Shown piece after piece: positions 56,616 to 64,000 of a DNA stretch of 64,000 nt. The position numbers and the translations under genes are program-made. Source of the DNA: Rickettsiales endosymbiont of Stachyamoeba lipophora (GTDB taxonomy: Bacteria; Pseudomonadota; Alphaproteobacteria; Rickettsiales; 33-17). Under the pieces are notes generated by a model. It saw only the letters and a program-made list of their open reading frames with translations, did no database searches and had not been told where the DNA came from. The stretch covers positions 1,674,387 through 1,738,386 of the forward strand of contig NZ_CP033611.1 in assembly GCF_003932735.1 (NCBI RefSeq). The letters run 5' to 3'. The first letter of the stretch is position 1. Each line of letters opens with the position of its first letter.

Positions 56616-59600
56616 ATGAGTAACGATTGGATATTATCAAATATAAAATGGGGAAATCCGAAGAAGTATAATGAGATAGAAATAAACGAAATACGCAACA
56701 TACACACATGCTATAATAGTATGCGTAGTAATAATAATATATTACCAGAAATTAATGATACCTTGCTAGCGATGCGGGAAACAGATGACTCAATAATTCC
56801 GGTATGCGATCCCGTTAGATTTAATTTTGATATTACCGACTTAAAGCTCAATCATTTACTGCAACAAGATATTAGCGCAATTTTAAAAAGAATTAACAAT
56901 TTTAAAATTGCTAGAAATAATTCAGGCTGGAAACTATTCAATATAGCTTCTAACTTTGTTTCCTCAAATGATCCTAAATTTGTGTTTATGGCTTTTATAA
57001 GAGCTTATATAGCAGAAGATATAGCTAAAAATTGTAATGTAGATAGTGTGGATTCTTTAACAACAGCTATCGCACAAATTGACTGTTTTAACAATTTTCT
57101 TAAAAAAATAACTGAAACTCCACCTTTTACCTCTGCTCAAGTCAATTTGCAAATCCAAAAGTTATTAGATGAGATAAGCCAAGATTTAAACGAGCTATCA
57201 GCAAAAATTATTGAAAGAATTCCTGTAGTTGACATTCAATCTGAAATTAAAAATCTATATAGCGATGCAAACACCTTAATGTTTAAGATGATAGAGACTC
57301 TTACCTTTTTAGGAAGTGATGATATAACAAGTGTAGATGCATTTGTCGTTAAAGATTTTATCAAAGATTCTGCCGAAGAGGCAAGAGATAATCCTCGTTA
57401 CAACATGCATATTCATGCCCTCAGGCATTTATGTGCTCAGCCATCAATTCAATATCTAAATTCACAACAACATATTACAGCAGGAAAAATTATACAACTC
57501 AATCGTGCCAAATCAAGGTTATTTCGCGGTAAAATCAATAAAGACCTTACACATAAAATAATAACAGATACCAACACTATAGTTGGCAGCCTGAATGGTA
57601 AGTATACACAGAATATAGCACCATTATTTATTACTAATGATTCATCAATAACCGTGTTAACTTTATGCCAACTTATTGAAGAATTTAGTATCCAAATACA
57701 CGGGATTAACAAAGTTCAGAATTATTTTAATAACTTTGGCTATTTTATAGGCTCATTAGCCTTACAAGAACATGTAAAAGTGTTTTTCAAATGTATAGAT
57801 TTAGTTTGCACTGAGCTAGATGAAAACTTTCGGAACCTTATAAATAAAGCTAACAAGCAAAAGGAGGGTAATTCTCCTAAGTGGGATAGCTATAAAAGGT
57901 TTGCCTATCATGCTTTAACAAGCATAGTTGAACCCAATAAAAATATAAAAGCTTTACAGAACAACCTTAATAACATTCTAAATAAGATATCTAATGTAAA
58001 CATCAAAGAAGGACAAGACATTATAGAAGATACTCTAGCTTATTTTCATGAGTATGGAATTAGCTTGAACGAGGGAATCATTAAGTTATCAGCTAACTAC
58101 GATCCCAAGATACTTTTACAAAAGCAGCAACAAATTCAAGCAATTACAGCAAACGCTACAACTACAGCAACCGAGCCAATTGTAACCGAAGTAAATGTAG
58201 CAACAACAACGCCAGCGCCAGCAACAACAACGCCAGCGCCAGCAACAGCAACGCCAGCACCAACAGCAACGCCAGCACCAACAGCAACGCCAGCAACAGC
58301 AACGCCAGCAACAGCAACGCCAGCAACAGCAAAGCCAGCAACAACAACGCCAGCAACAGCAACGCCAGCGCCAGCAACGCCAGCGCCAGCAACAGCAACG
58401 CCAGCACCAGCAACAGCAACGCCAGCAACAGCAACGCCAGCAACAGCAAAGCCAGCAACAACAACGCCAGCGCCAGCAACAGCAACGCCAGCGCCAGCAA
58501 CGCCAGCAACAGCAAAGCCAGCAACAACAACGCCAGCGCCAGCAACAGCAACGCCAGCGCCAGCAACGCCAGCGCCAGCAACAGCAACGCCAGCGCCAGC
58601 AACAGCAATGCCAGCAACATTAGGACAAAATACTACAAATAATGAATTACAACTTCAGTTATATTATGATGATAATTTTGAAGATGCCAAAAAGCATGCC
58701 GATAAAAGCACACAAGCAAAAAGAATCCTTGGTAGCGTTGTAAAAAATGGCACCATCGCAGGAGGTACTGCGGGTGTAGCAGGAGGTGCAATAGCTAGCT
58801 TGGTTGGTGGTAGTACAGCTGTAGCGGCCGCTGGTAGCACAGCTCTAGTAGCAGCTGGTACTACAGCAGCAACTACTACTACCACTGGAGTTCTTGCCGC
58901 TGCAGGAGGCAAGGTAGCCACAGGTATAGTACTTGGGATAGGAACTGGCGTTTTGATTCCCTTAGCTATAGTTGGCTGTTCGATATGGTTTATTGGCATG
59001 AATCGTACTGAAGCTAGATTACAAGAAATTTGTACACCTGTAGAAGATGTAACGAATTCTGCTCTAAAACAAGTAGGCCTTCGCAAATCTAATACTGATC
59101 GTAATGCTGCCGTATATAGCCAAGGGCAGAACATACATTGGATTGAACGCTTAAAGAAATTTAGGAATAGCCCGAACTTTTCTCAATCTTTAAGATTATA
59201 TACAACTTATATTTCCGAACCTATAGTAGACTTAATGAAGAACCTTCATGTAATAGGTTTTCCTGATATTGCTTTAGAATTTATTAACTCCATTACTAAT
59301 AGAGATGATAACAGTAATATTCCAGATATTACTGTTCCAGGATATAAACATAGCAAAATAAAACCTGGCACAGCAGATGAAATGAAAGGTAGTTTATTAG
59401 TACTTTTTGAGAATAGTTCAAAAGCAATGAGATTACTTCAAAAATTTATTAGGACTATTGAAACAAATGAGGATAATTTTAAAGACCTAGAGGACACTAT
59501 ATATATTTATGGTAATGAAACAAATTCAGAATTTAAAAAAGCGTACGAAGAGCTATGTTTACGTAGTGCCGGCTATGGCTTAAGAAGAACTGAAGAATAT

Positions 59601-59705
59601 ATTAATAAAATAAAACATAGCAGTTCAAATATAGGTAAGACTGATGCAACACAGGAAAGCAACAAACTTAGAAACGAGCTGGAAATTATTGAATTAGGAA
59701 TTTAA
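56616..59705 (+). CDS. Large unrecognised protein with Ala/Thr/Pro repeat and hydrophobic segment
   Basis: A 1029-residue protein with no recognised family. Residues 1-525 are mostly helical and charged. About 526-667 is a low-complexity repeat built from ATATP and APATP units. Residues about 711-795 are Gly/Ala/Val-rich and hydrophobic (AGGTAGVAGGAIASLVGG up to VLIPLAIVGCSIWF), likely membrane-inserting. The last 230 are charged and helical. No signal peptide. A strong AGGAAGG ribosome binding site precedes it, and the next gene follows after 6 bases. The location just after virB11, the size and the layout suggest a T4SS substrate, which is inference. Confidence 0.7.
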   Translation: MSNDWILSNIKWGNPKKYNEIEINEIRNIHTCYNSMRSNNNILPEINDTLLAMRETDDSIIPVCDPVRFNFDITDLKLNHLLQQDISAILKRINNFKIARNNSGWKLFNIASNFVSSNDPKFVFMAFIRAYIAEDIAKNCNVDSVDSLTTAIAQIDCFNNFLKKITETPPFTSAQVNLQIQKLLDEISQDLNELSAKIIERIPVVDIQSEIKNLYSDANTLMFKMIETLTFLGSDDITSVDAFVVKDFIKDSAEEARDNPRYNMHIHALRHLCAQPSIQYLNSQQHITAGKIIQLNRAKSRLFRGKINKDLTHKIITDTNTIVGSLNGKYTQNIAPLFITNDSSITVLTLCQLIEEFSIQIHGINKVQNYFNNFGYFIGSLALQEHVKVFFKCIDLVCTELDENFRNLINKANKQKEGNSPKWDSYKRFAYHALTSIVEPNKNIKALQNNLNNILNKISNVNIKEGQDIIEDTLAYFHEYGISLNEGIIKLSANYDPKILLQKQQQIQAITANATTTATEPIVTEVNVATTTPAPATTTPAPATATPAPTATPAPTATPATATPATATPATAKPATTTPATATPAPATPAPATATPAPATATPATATPATAKPATTTPAPATATPAPATPATAKPATTTPAPATATPAPATPAPATATPAPATAMPATLGQNTTNNELQLQLYYDDNFEDAKKHADKSTQAKRILGSVVKNGTIAGGTAGVAGGAIASLVGGSTAVAAAGSTALVAAGTTAATTTTTGVLAAAGGKVATGIVLGIGTGVLIPLAIVGCSIWFIGMNRTEARLQEICTPVEDVTNSALKQVGLRKSNTDRNAAVYSQGQNIHWIERLKKFRNSPNFSQSLRLYTTYISEPIVDLMKNLHVIGFPDIALEFINSITNRDDNSNIPDITVPGYKHSKIKPGTADEMKGSLLVLFENSSKAMRLLQKFIRTIETNEDNFKDLEDTIYIYGNETNSEFKKAYEELCLRSAGYGLRRTEEYINKIKHSSSNIGKTDATQESNKLRNELEIIELGI
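58195..58615 (+). repeat. GC-rich minisatellite coding Ala/Thr/Pro units
   Basis: About 420 bases of imperfect direct repeats built from GCAACAGCAACGCCA and GCAACGCCAGCGCCA, in frame, with occasional GCAAAGCCA. Larger blocks also repeat (for example around 58321-58380, 58441-58500 and 58501-58560). The composition is much richer in G+C than the surrounding DNA. Frame is preserved because most units are multiples of three bases. Confidence 0.95.
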
Positions 59706-59711
59706 AACAGT

Positions 59712-61808
59712 ATGACAAATAATATAACCAGCAAAAAGCAAGTTAAAGCTTATATAATTAAATTGTTACTTAAGGTTGATGCTTGGATTTTAACCGGGTT
59801 AACTTATGTATTTAATAATTTATTTAAACTAACAAGCTTTGCTATGCGTTCGGTGGGAATAAACATGAGCTCAAGCCGGCTTAAAACTAAAATTATTACC
59901 CTGATACTTAAAGCTAACAATTTGGTATCTGAAAAGTTTTTAGGGAATATTGGTTATGGGCTAATGTTTACAATTTCTAAGCTGTTAAGCATAGCACGCA
60001 TAAAAATTACTCCCAAGCAGCTTGCTATTAATATGCTAGCTTGCGTAATTTTAGGCTTACAATTTGCTGATTTATTATTTGAAAATTTAATTTATGCTCC
60101 TTTAAGCCTAACTATCAATAGTTTATATAAACTTAATCAAAACATAAGAGGTAAAAAAATGACCCAAGTTGCAACACACCAACCAGCAAAAACCACACCT
60201 AATAAAAAATTAGAACAAGCAACTAATAAAATATTTAAAGAATATCATACTATTTTAAAAAAATATCCGGAAGCTAATATACAAGAGAAATTTGCTATTT
60301 TTATCTCTACTACCATTAAACAGAATATTAATAGCTTTGGCCCAATAATTGAAAAACATTATTTACGTAAATTTAAAACTGAAATTTTAGCCAAAGAACC
60401 AAGCAGCAATTTTGCAGCACAAGAGCTACTGAGTATTTTTAGTGATGAAAATAAATTTAAAGGATTGGTTGATTTCATTTTAAGCTTGGCTAATGGACTA
60501 TGTGCAATTAGACAAAAGTCTTGGACGCATGAAGAATCAATTCGAATTTTTGAACATGCTTTAGCTTTTGTGTTAGAAGAGATAGAACAAAATAATCAAC
60601 CTCAACTAACTGAAATAATTGAAGATGGTGTAGAAATACTTGAAACTCCAACCGGCCGAGACCTTGCGATTGAGAAGTTAACCCGGTTTTTTGAAGAACA
60701 AAAGCAATATTGGCATGAACAAAATCAACCTTATTATGTTACAGGCGGCTATAATTTATTTAGGGATCATGGCTTTACTGGAGAAGAATTCGCATCACAA
60801 ATATTATATAATATAAAACATAGAAAGCAAGTACCTGCAAATGAAGCATTTGCTGAACCTGAAATTAAATATATTGCCTCTCACTTAGGTGACCCTTATG
60901 AGCGCTACCCTGAAGATCCTATTTTATATGCAATGGATTATATTCAAATAACCTTAGGTAAAGTTAGGAGATATATTGAGGCAGAGGGAGACCATAATGG
61001 CTTTCATATTATTGAAGCTGATTTGATGACACCTATAGCGGTAATGCTGTTAACCCATTATGTAGCAGACCATGCCCATGATCCATATACTAATAAAATA
61101 CCTGCATCAGGTATAAGTTTAAAGACTGGCAGCTTTACCACTCCTACTCTTGAAGGTACCAACCGCCCATTAAGCATCACATTGAAACAAAACGCCAAGC
61201 AAGCAGTACATACAGGAGTAGAATATTGGGGGCATGCTCAAACAATTGCTACACAAACCTTATCTGAAAATAAAGAGAAAATTGCTATAAGTGGTGGCGC
61301 ACTATTGGGCGGGGTTTTTACTGCTATAACTATAGGTACAGGCATTGGTATTGCTATAGGAGCTGGAGTTGGTGCTACAGTTATGGCTGTATTAAATATT
61401 CTGCCAGCTACTACTGCAGCTAGTGAGAATGATCAGACAGCTTTAAATGCTAACCAGCCTGAAGCAGAAGAAGAAAGCCTTTCTTCCCAACCTCAGGTAC
61501 AAATGCCAGCTCCTAGCAATTCACCTTCTACCCCATCATGGGCTCAACGCTCTAGAAGAAGTAATAGTAGCTTTGATTTAGATAGCACAGTTATGGCTGT
61601 ATTAAATATTCTGCCAGCTACTACTGCAGCTAGTGAGAATGATCAGGCAGCTTCAAATGCTAGCCAGCCAGAACAAGAAAGCTTTTCTCCCCCACCTCAG
61701 GGAGAAATGCCAACTCCTAGCAATTCACCTTCTACCCCATCATGGGCTCAACGCTCTAGAAGAAGTAATAGTAACTTTGATTTAGATAGCTGTGATATAG
61801 AATGGTAA
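59712..61808 (+). CDS. Large unrecognised membrane-associated protein with duplicated C-terminal tail
   Basis: A 698-residue protein of unknown family. The first 150 residues contain hydrophobic helices (for example WILTGLTYVFNNLF and LAINMLACVILGLQFADLLF). Residues 155-520 are soluble and helical, with a His/Asp-rich patch LLTHYVADHAHDPY near 455-468. A glycine-rich hydrophobic segment (GGALLGGVFTAITIGTGIGI) leads into a 70-residue unit that is repeated once (68 residues) and ends with CDIEW. Each unit carries SWAQRSRRSNS, a basic Ser-rich motif. It starts 6 bases after the previous gene and must be co-transcribed. ATG at 60159 is a possible internal start. Confidence 0.7.
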   Translation: MTNNITSKKQVKAYIIKLLLKVDAWILTGLTYVFNNLFKLTSFAMRSVGINMSSSRLKTKIITLILKANNLVSEKFLGNIGYGLMFTISKLLSIARIKITPKQLAINMLACVILGLQFADLLFENLIYAPLSLTINSLYKLNQNIRGKKMTQVATHQPAKTTPNKKLEQATNKIFKEYHTILKKYPEANIQEKFAIFISTTIKQNINSFGPIIEKHYLRKFKTEILAKEPSSNFAAQELLSIFSDENKFKGLVDFILSLANGLCAIRQKSWTHEESIRIFEHALAFVLEEIEQNNQPQLTEIIEDGVEILETPTGRDLAIEKLTRFFEEQKQYWHEQNQPYYVTGGYNLFRDHGFTGEEFASQILYNIKHRKQVPANEAFAEPEIKYIASHLGDPYERYPEDPILYAMDYIQITLGKVRRYIEAEGDHNGFHIIEADLMTPIAVMLLTHYVADHAHDPYTNKIPASGISLKTGSFTTPTLEGTNRPLSITLKQNAKQAVHTGVEYWGHAQTIATQTLSENKEKIAISGGALLGGVFTAITIGTGIGIAIGAGVGATVMAVLNILPATTAASENDQTALNANQPEAEEESLSSQPQVQMPAPSNSPSTPSWAQRSRRSNSSFDLDSTVMAVLNILPATTAASENDQAASNASQPEQESFSPPPQGEMPTPSNSPSTPSWAQRSRRSNSNFDLDSCDIEW
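61378..61790 (+). repeat. Tandem 210/204-base repeat in the C-terminal coding region
   Basis: Unit 1 (61378-61587) and unit 2 (61588-61790) are nearly identical direct repeats, in frame. Each starts ACAGTTATGGCTG and ends GATTTAGATAGC. Unit 2 lacks two codons and has scattered substitutions, mostly in the linker (for example AEEES against ES). Confidence 0.95.
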
Positions 61809-61847
61809 TAATATAACTTAAACTTACTTCTTATTTTCAGTGTTTGT

Positions 61848-61874
61848 TAAGCGGGGAAAATCAATCCCCGCTTA
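61848..61874. terminator. Bidirectional terminator
   Basis: TAAGCGGGGA pairs with TCCCCGCTTA (10 bp, 7-base loop), with T-rich sequence on both sides. It lies between two convergent genes (59712 on plus, transporter on minus). Confidence 0.8.
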
Positions 61875-61983
61875 TTTACATTTCAGAATAAAGCGTATTT
61901 TAATCAAACTTAGCTTTTATCCATGTATCATGGCTATATATTTACTGTAAGATATTTAACTATTTATAAATCTACAAATTGTC

Positions 61984-63495
61984 CTACAACGATATCTCAC
62001 CCTCTTCAACCAACTGAATATTAACATGATAACTATCAAATAAACCGAAATAATAACTGGCTACAAATACTATTAAAGCTGCAAGCTTAATAAAAATACC
62101 TACTTTAGCTAAATCTCTACCAGTAATAATATTGTTAATCATAATCATGGTATTAGGAGGCGTTGCAATAAATAATATAAAAGAAGAATTAATTGCCATA
62201 GTGGCTACGATTCCTAAAACCACTGGATTAAGATTGAGAGCAAGAGCTAAAGCCATAACTATAGGAATTATAGCTAATGAAAGGGCTGTATTACTGATGA
62301 ATTCAGTTAAAATTAAACATACTATAATTAACATACAAGCAATATGGAATTCATTACCATTTCTAAAGAAAGTAAAATACTCGGCTAAAACATCATAAAA
62401 ATGACATTTTTGCATGGCATTACTAATAGCGACCCCTGCCCCAAAAATTAATAAAATATCCCAAGGAAGTTTTCTACAATCATTCAAGTTTAAAATAAAA
62501 CGGTCTTTTTCTAAATTTTTAGGAATGACAAATAATATTAATCCACAGCTAAGTGCTATCCACTCCTCAGTTAAAATAATATCAAAAAAACCATTGATAA
62601 GGGGTTTAAATACCCATAATAAACAAGTGGAGCTAAAAATTATTAAAGTAATTATACCAGATAAGCTTAATTTTTTATTATGAAAAAATTCAAATATATT
62701 TTTTAAATCATGGCTTTCAATTTCCGCTGAAAAAATTTTAGTAATGGCAAAATACGCTACAATCAGCAGAGTAAGACCTATTGGTAAACCAAACTGCAAC
62801 CACCCTAATGAATATAACTCATAACCAAAATTGGTTTTAATAAAACTAGCTAAAATTAAATTCGGTGGAGTGCCATAAAGATTGGATAACCCTCCTAAAG
62901 TAGCACCAAAGGCTACCGCAAGTAATAAAGATATTATAAAATTTTTGCGCCTTTGATTATCACTAGAAATATTATCAGCAAGTGACATTACAAACGGTAA
63001 CATCATCATAGTCGTTGCAGTATTTGTAACAAACATACTGATTAAAAAAGTTACTAATAATATAGAAAATACTATCCGTTTAGCACTAAATCCTATTAAC
63101 TTAATCATTTTAACGGCAATAAATTTGTGTACATCATATTTTTCAAGCGCTATAGCAATTAAAAATCCTCCGGTAAAAAGATAAGTATAACTATTACTGT
63201 AAAATGAAGCCACCTGATCAAATTGAAAAATCCCTATACTGGGAAAAATAATCAGTGGTATTAGTGAGGTAATAGCACGTGGTAGCACATCAGCAATCCA
63301 CCAAACAATCATCCAGATAATAATGATAAAAAGTGCTATTCCTGTAAATTCCTGTTGATCAAATTTAGCAATAAAAAAATTAACTAAATACACTAATGGT
63401 AAAGAAATAATTAAAAAATATTTGAAAAAATGGATTTTACTATAAATCATATTATATAAGTTAATTAATTTACTATATATAATGGTATCAAGCAT
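61984..63495 (-). CDS. DASS-family anion (dicarboxylate) transporter
   Basis: A 503-residue protein with 12 or more hydrophobic helices and the SLC13/DASS signatures. The first is SMFVTNTATTMMMLPFVMSL (Ser-Asn-Thr-type motif, about residues 153-172). The second is EFISNTALSLAIIPIVMALA (about 401-420). These two hairpin motifs bind sodium and the carboxylate. It likely imports C4-dicarboxylates or citrate from the host, feeding fumarase and the TCA cycle. Two internal ATG codons (residues 16 and on) could be the true start. It is read toward the 698-residue gene and away from fliS. Confidence 0.93.
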   Translation of the reverse strand: MLDTIIYSKLINLYNMIYSKIHFFKYFLIISLPLVYLVNFFIAKFDQQEFTGIALFIIIIWMIVWWIADVLPRAITSLIPLIIFPSIGIFQFDQVASFYSNSYTYLFTGGFLIAIALEKYDVHKFIAVKMIKLIGFSAKRIVFSILLVTFLISMFVTNTATTMMMLPFVMSLADNISSDNQRRKNFIISLLLAVAFGATLGGLSNLYGTPPNLILASFIKTNFGYELYSLGWLQFGLPIGLTLLIVAYFAITKIFSAEIESHDLKNIFEFFHNKKLSLSGIITLIIFSSTCLLWVFKPLINGFFDIILTEEWIALSCGLILFVIPKNLEKDRFILNLNDCRKLPWDILLIFGAGVAISNAMQKCHFYDVLAEYFTFFRNGNEFHIACMLIIVCLILTEFISNTALSLAIIPIVMALALALNLNPVVLGIVATMAINSSFILFIATPPNTMIMINNIITGRDLAKVGIFIKLAALIVFVASYYFGLFDSYHVNIQLVEEGEISL

Positions 63496-63699
63496 TTAGC
63501 TAATTAGATAGCAAAAAAGCACATTAAAAAATACTTTATTTCATCATATTTTGAAGATAAAGCTTTCCATTTATATAGCTTATTTTATACCAAATTTGGT
63601 CTATTTCAAAAAATTAATGAGCTTTTGTAGCTAAAAGGATTTTTAAAGACAGTCTATTCACTATAAAGGTACGCCTCTTAGTATGTATGGTATAAACTA
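63496..63699. other. Interval between fliS and the transporter
   Basis: About 200 AT-rich bases, no coding frame. It contains a weak TAGCTTATTTTATACC-like stretch but no clear terminator for fliS. Confidence 0.4.
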
Positions 63700-64000
63700 T
63701 TACTTTTCAACCTGCCCTTTAACATCTTTCCAAGCATCTAGCATCTCAGTCATTTGTTCAATTACCTGATCGCAGCTTTCAACATTAGGTTCATGGTTAA
63801 TTTGTAAAACCTTCATTATGATATAACTATAGAATTGTCTTAAAATTTCTGATATTTCTCCACCCTTGTCAAAATCCAAAATATTAATTAACCCTTGAAA
63901 AATTTGACTTACTTTATCAGAAACATTAAATCTCAGCTCAATCTCATTTTGCTCTACCGCAACTCTCGCCTGCGCCATTAACTTAATTGCACCTTCAAAC
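63700..64000 (-). CDS. fliS: Flagellar export chaperone FliS, 5' end beyond the window
   Basis: The frame contains an ATG at 63978 but stays open past it to the window edge (FEGAIKLMAQARVAVE), and FEGAI..L matches the FliS motif LxxGAIxxL. The chosen gene therefore starts further upstream. The rest is FliS-like: FQGLINILDFDKGGEI, SEILRQFYSYIIMKVL, and a final MTEMLDAWKDV. FliS holds flagellin monomers unfolded until export. Its presence implies a flagellar gene set, which only some Rickettsiales have. Confidence 0.85.
   Translation of the reverse strand, partial: FEGAIKLMAQARVAVEQNEIELRFNVSDKVSQIFQGLINILDFDKGGEISEILRQFYSYIIMKVLQINHEPNVESCDQVIEQMTEMLDAWKDVKGQVEK

Noticed and set aside
58195..58615. 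CRISPR-like array
   Set aside because: The repeats are contiguous with no unique spacers, stay in the reading frame, and there are no cas genes.
58162..58620. 152-codon antisense frame made almost only of Leu and Ala
   Set aside because: It is the complement of the Ala/Thr/Pro minisatellite. The composition follows from the repeat, and there is no ribosome binding site or domain.

Overview
This is an AT-rich, gene-dense alphaproteobacterial chromosome segment. The combination of a VirB8-VirB9-VirB10-VirB11 type IV secretion cluster with a short VirB9, an SspB of the alpha type, GapR/DUF2312, eukaryotic-like F-box proteins, several large unrecognised membrane proteins and decaying genes points to an intracellular Rickettsiales bacterium. 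A fliS gene runs off the right edge, which favours a flagellum-encoding lineage such as the Midichloriaceae (Jidaibacter-like). The genus is inferred from gene content, not proven.

Layout. 1-1.4 kb: a truncated gene on the left edge, then three decayed genes (an unassigned remnant, a small exported protein with an in-frame stop, and an acyltransferase-3 relic). 1.4-3.2 kb: a CPT-like kinase, a Nudix hydrolase and a YiiD-type thioesterase. 3.7-6.4 kb: a three-gene glycan-modification operon (GT-C-like membrane protein, GtrB, GtrA). 6.7-14.4 kb: an Asn-rich membrane protein, a patatin-like lipoprotein, a BaiN/HI0933 flavoprotein and a 1483-residue unrecognised membrane protein. 14.4-22.4 kb: VanX-type dipeptidase, dnaE, tRNA-Arg(ACG), xthA, GapR, a Trm112-like protein, thiN and a degenerate EAL protein.

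22.6-27.5 kb: a direct tandem duplication of about 2.2 kb holding a ferritin-like gene, a membrane-protein gene and a TPR-like gene. The junction cut one copy of the ferritin gene and one of the TPR-like gene. The duplicated flanks are almost identical, but the two membrane-protein copies differ at many codons and every difference I could read changes the amino acid. 27.5-35.7 kb: tRNA-His, phosphomannomutase, tRNA-Arg(TCT), ppa, trhO, tRNA-Ser(CGA), an OmpA-like lipoprotein, a decayed DUF4385 gene, sspB and fumC.

35.8-46.1 kb: four tandem genes for large proteins with an N-terminal F-box, a long leucine/asparagine-rich repeat-like middle, C-terminal membrane helices and a shared 26-residue C-terminal tail. 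This is the most unusual block and looks like a locally amplified, recombining family of secreted or membrane effectors. 46.2-52.8 kb: a housekeeping run (rsfS, rlmH, phoU, gpmI, lepB, rnc, era, tsaD). 52.9-56.3 kb: virB8, short virB9, virB10, virB11, with no virD4 following. 56.6-61.8 kb: two large unrecognised proteins, one with a long Ala/Thr/Pro repeat encoded by a GC-rich minisatellite and one with a duplicated 70-residue tail. 62-64 kb: a DASS-family anion transporter and partial fliS.

Taken together, the window pairs a core secretion machine with two sets of candidate host-directed proteins (the F-box array and the pair behind virB11). Recent tandem duplication, gene conversion and tail sharing are the main ways the sequence appears to be changing. 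No transposase, rRNA or CRISPR array was found.
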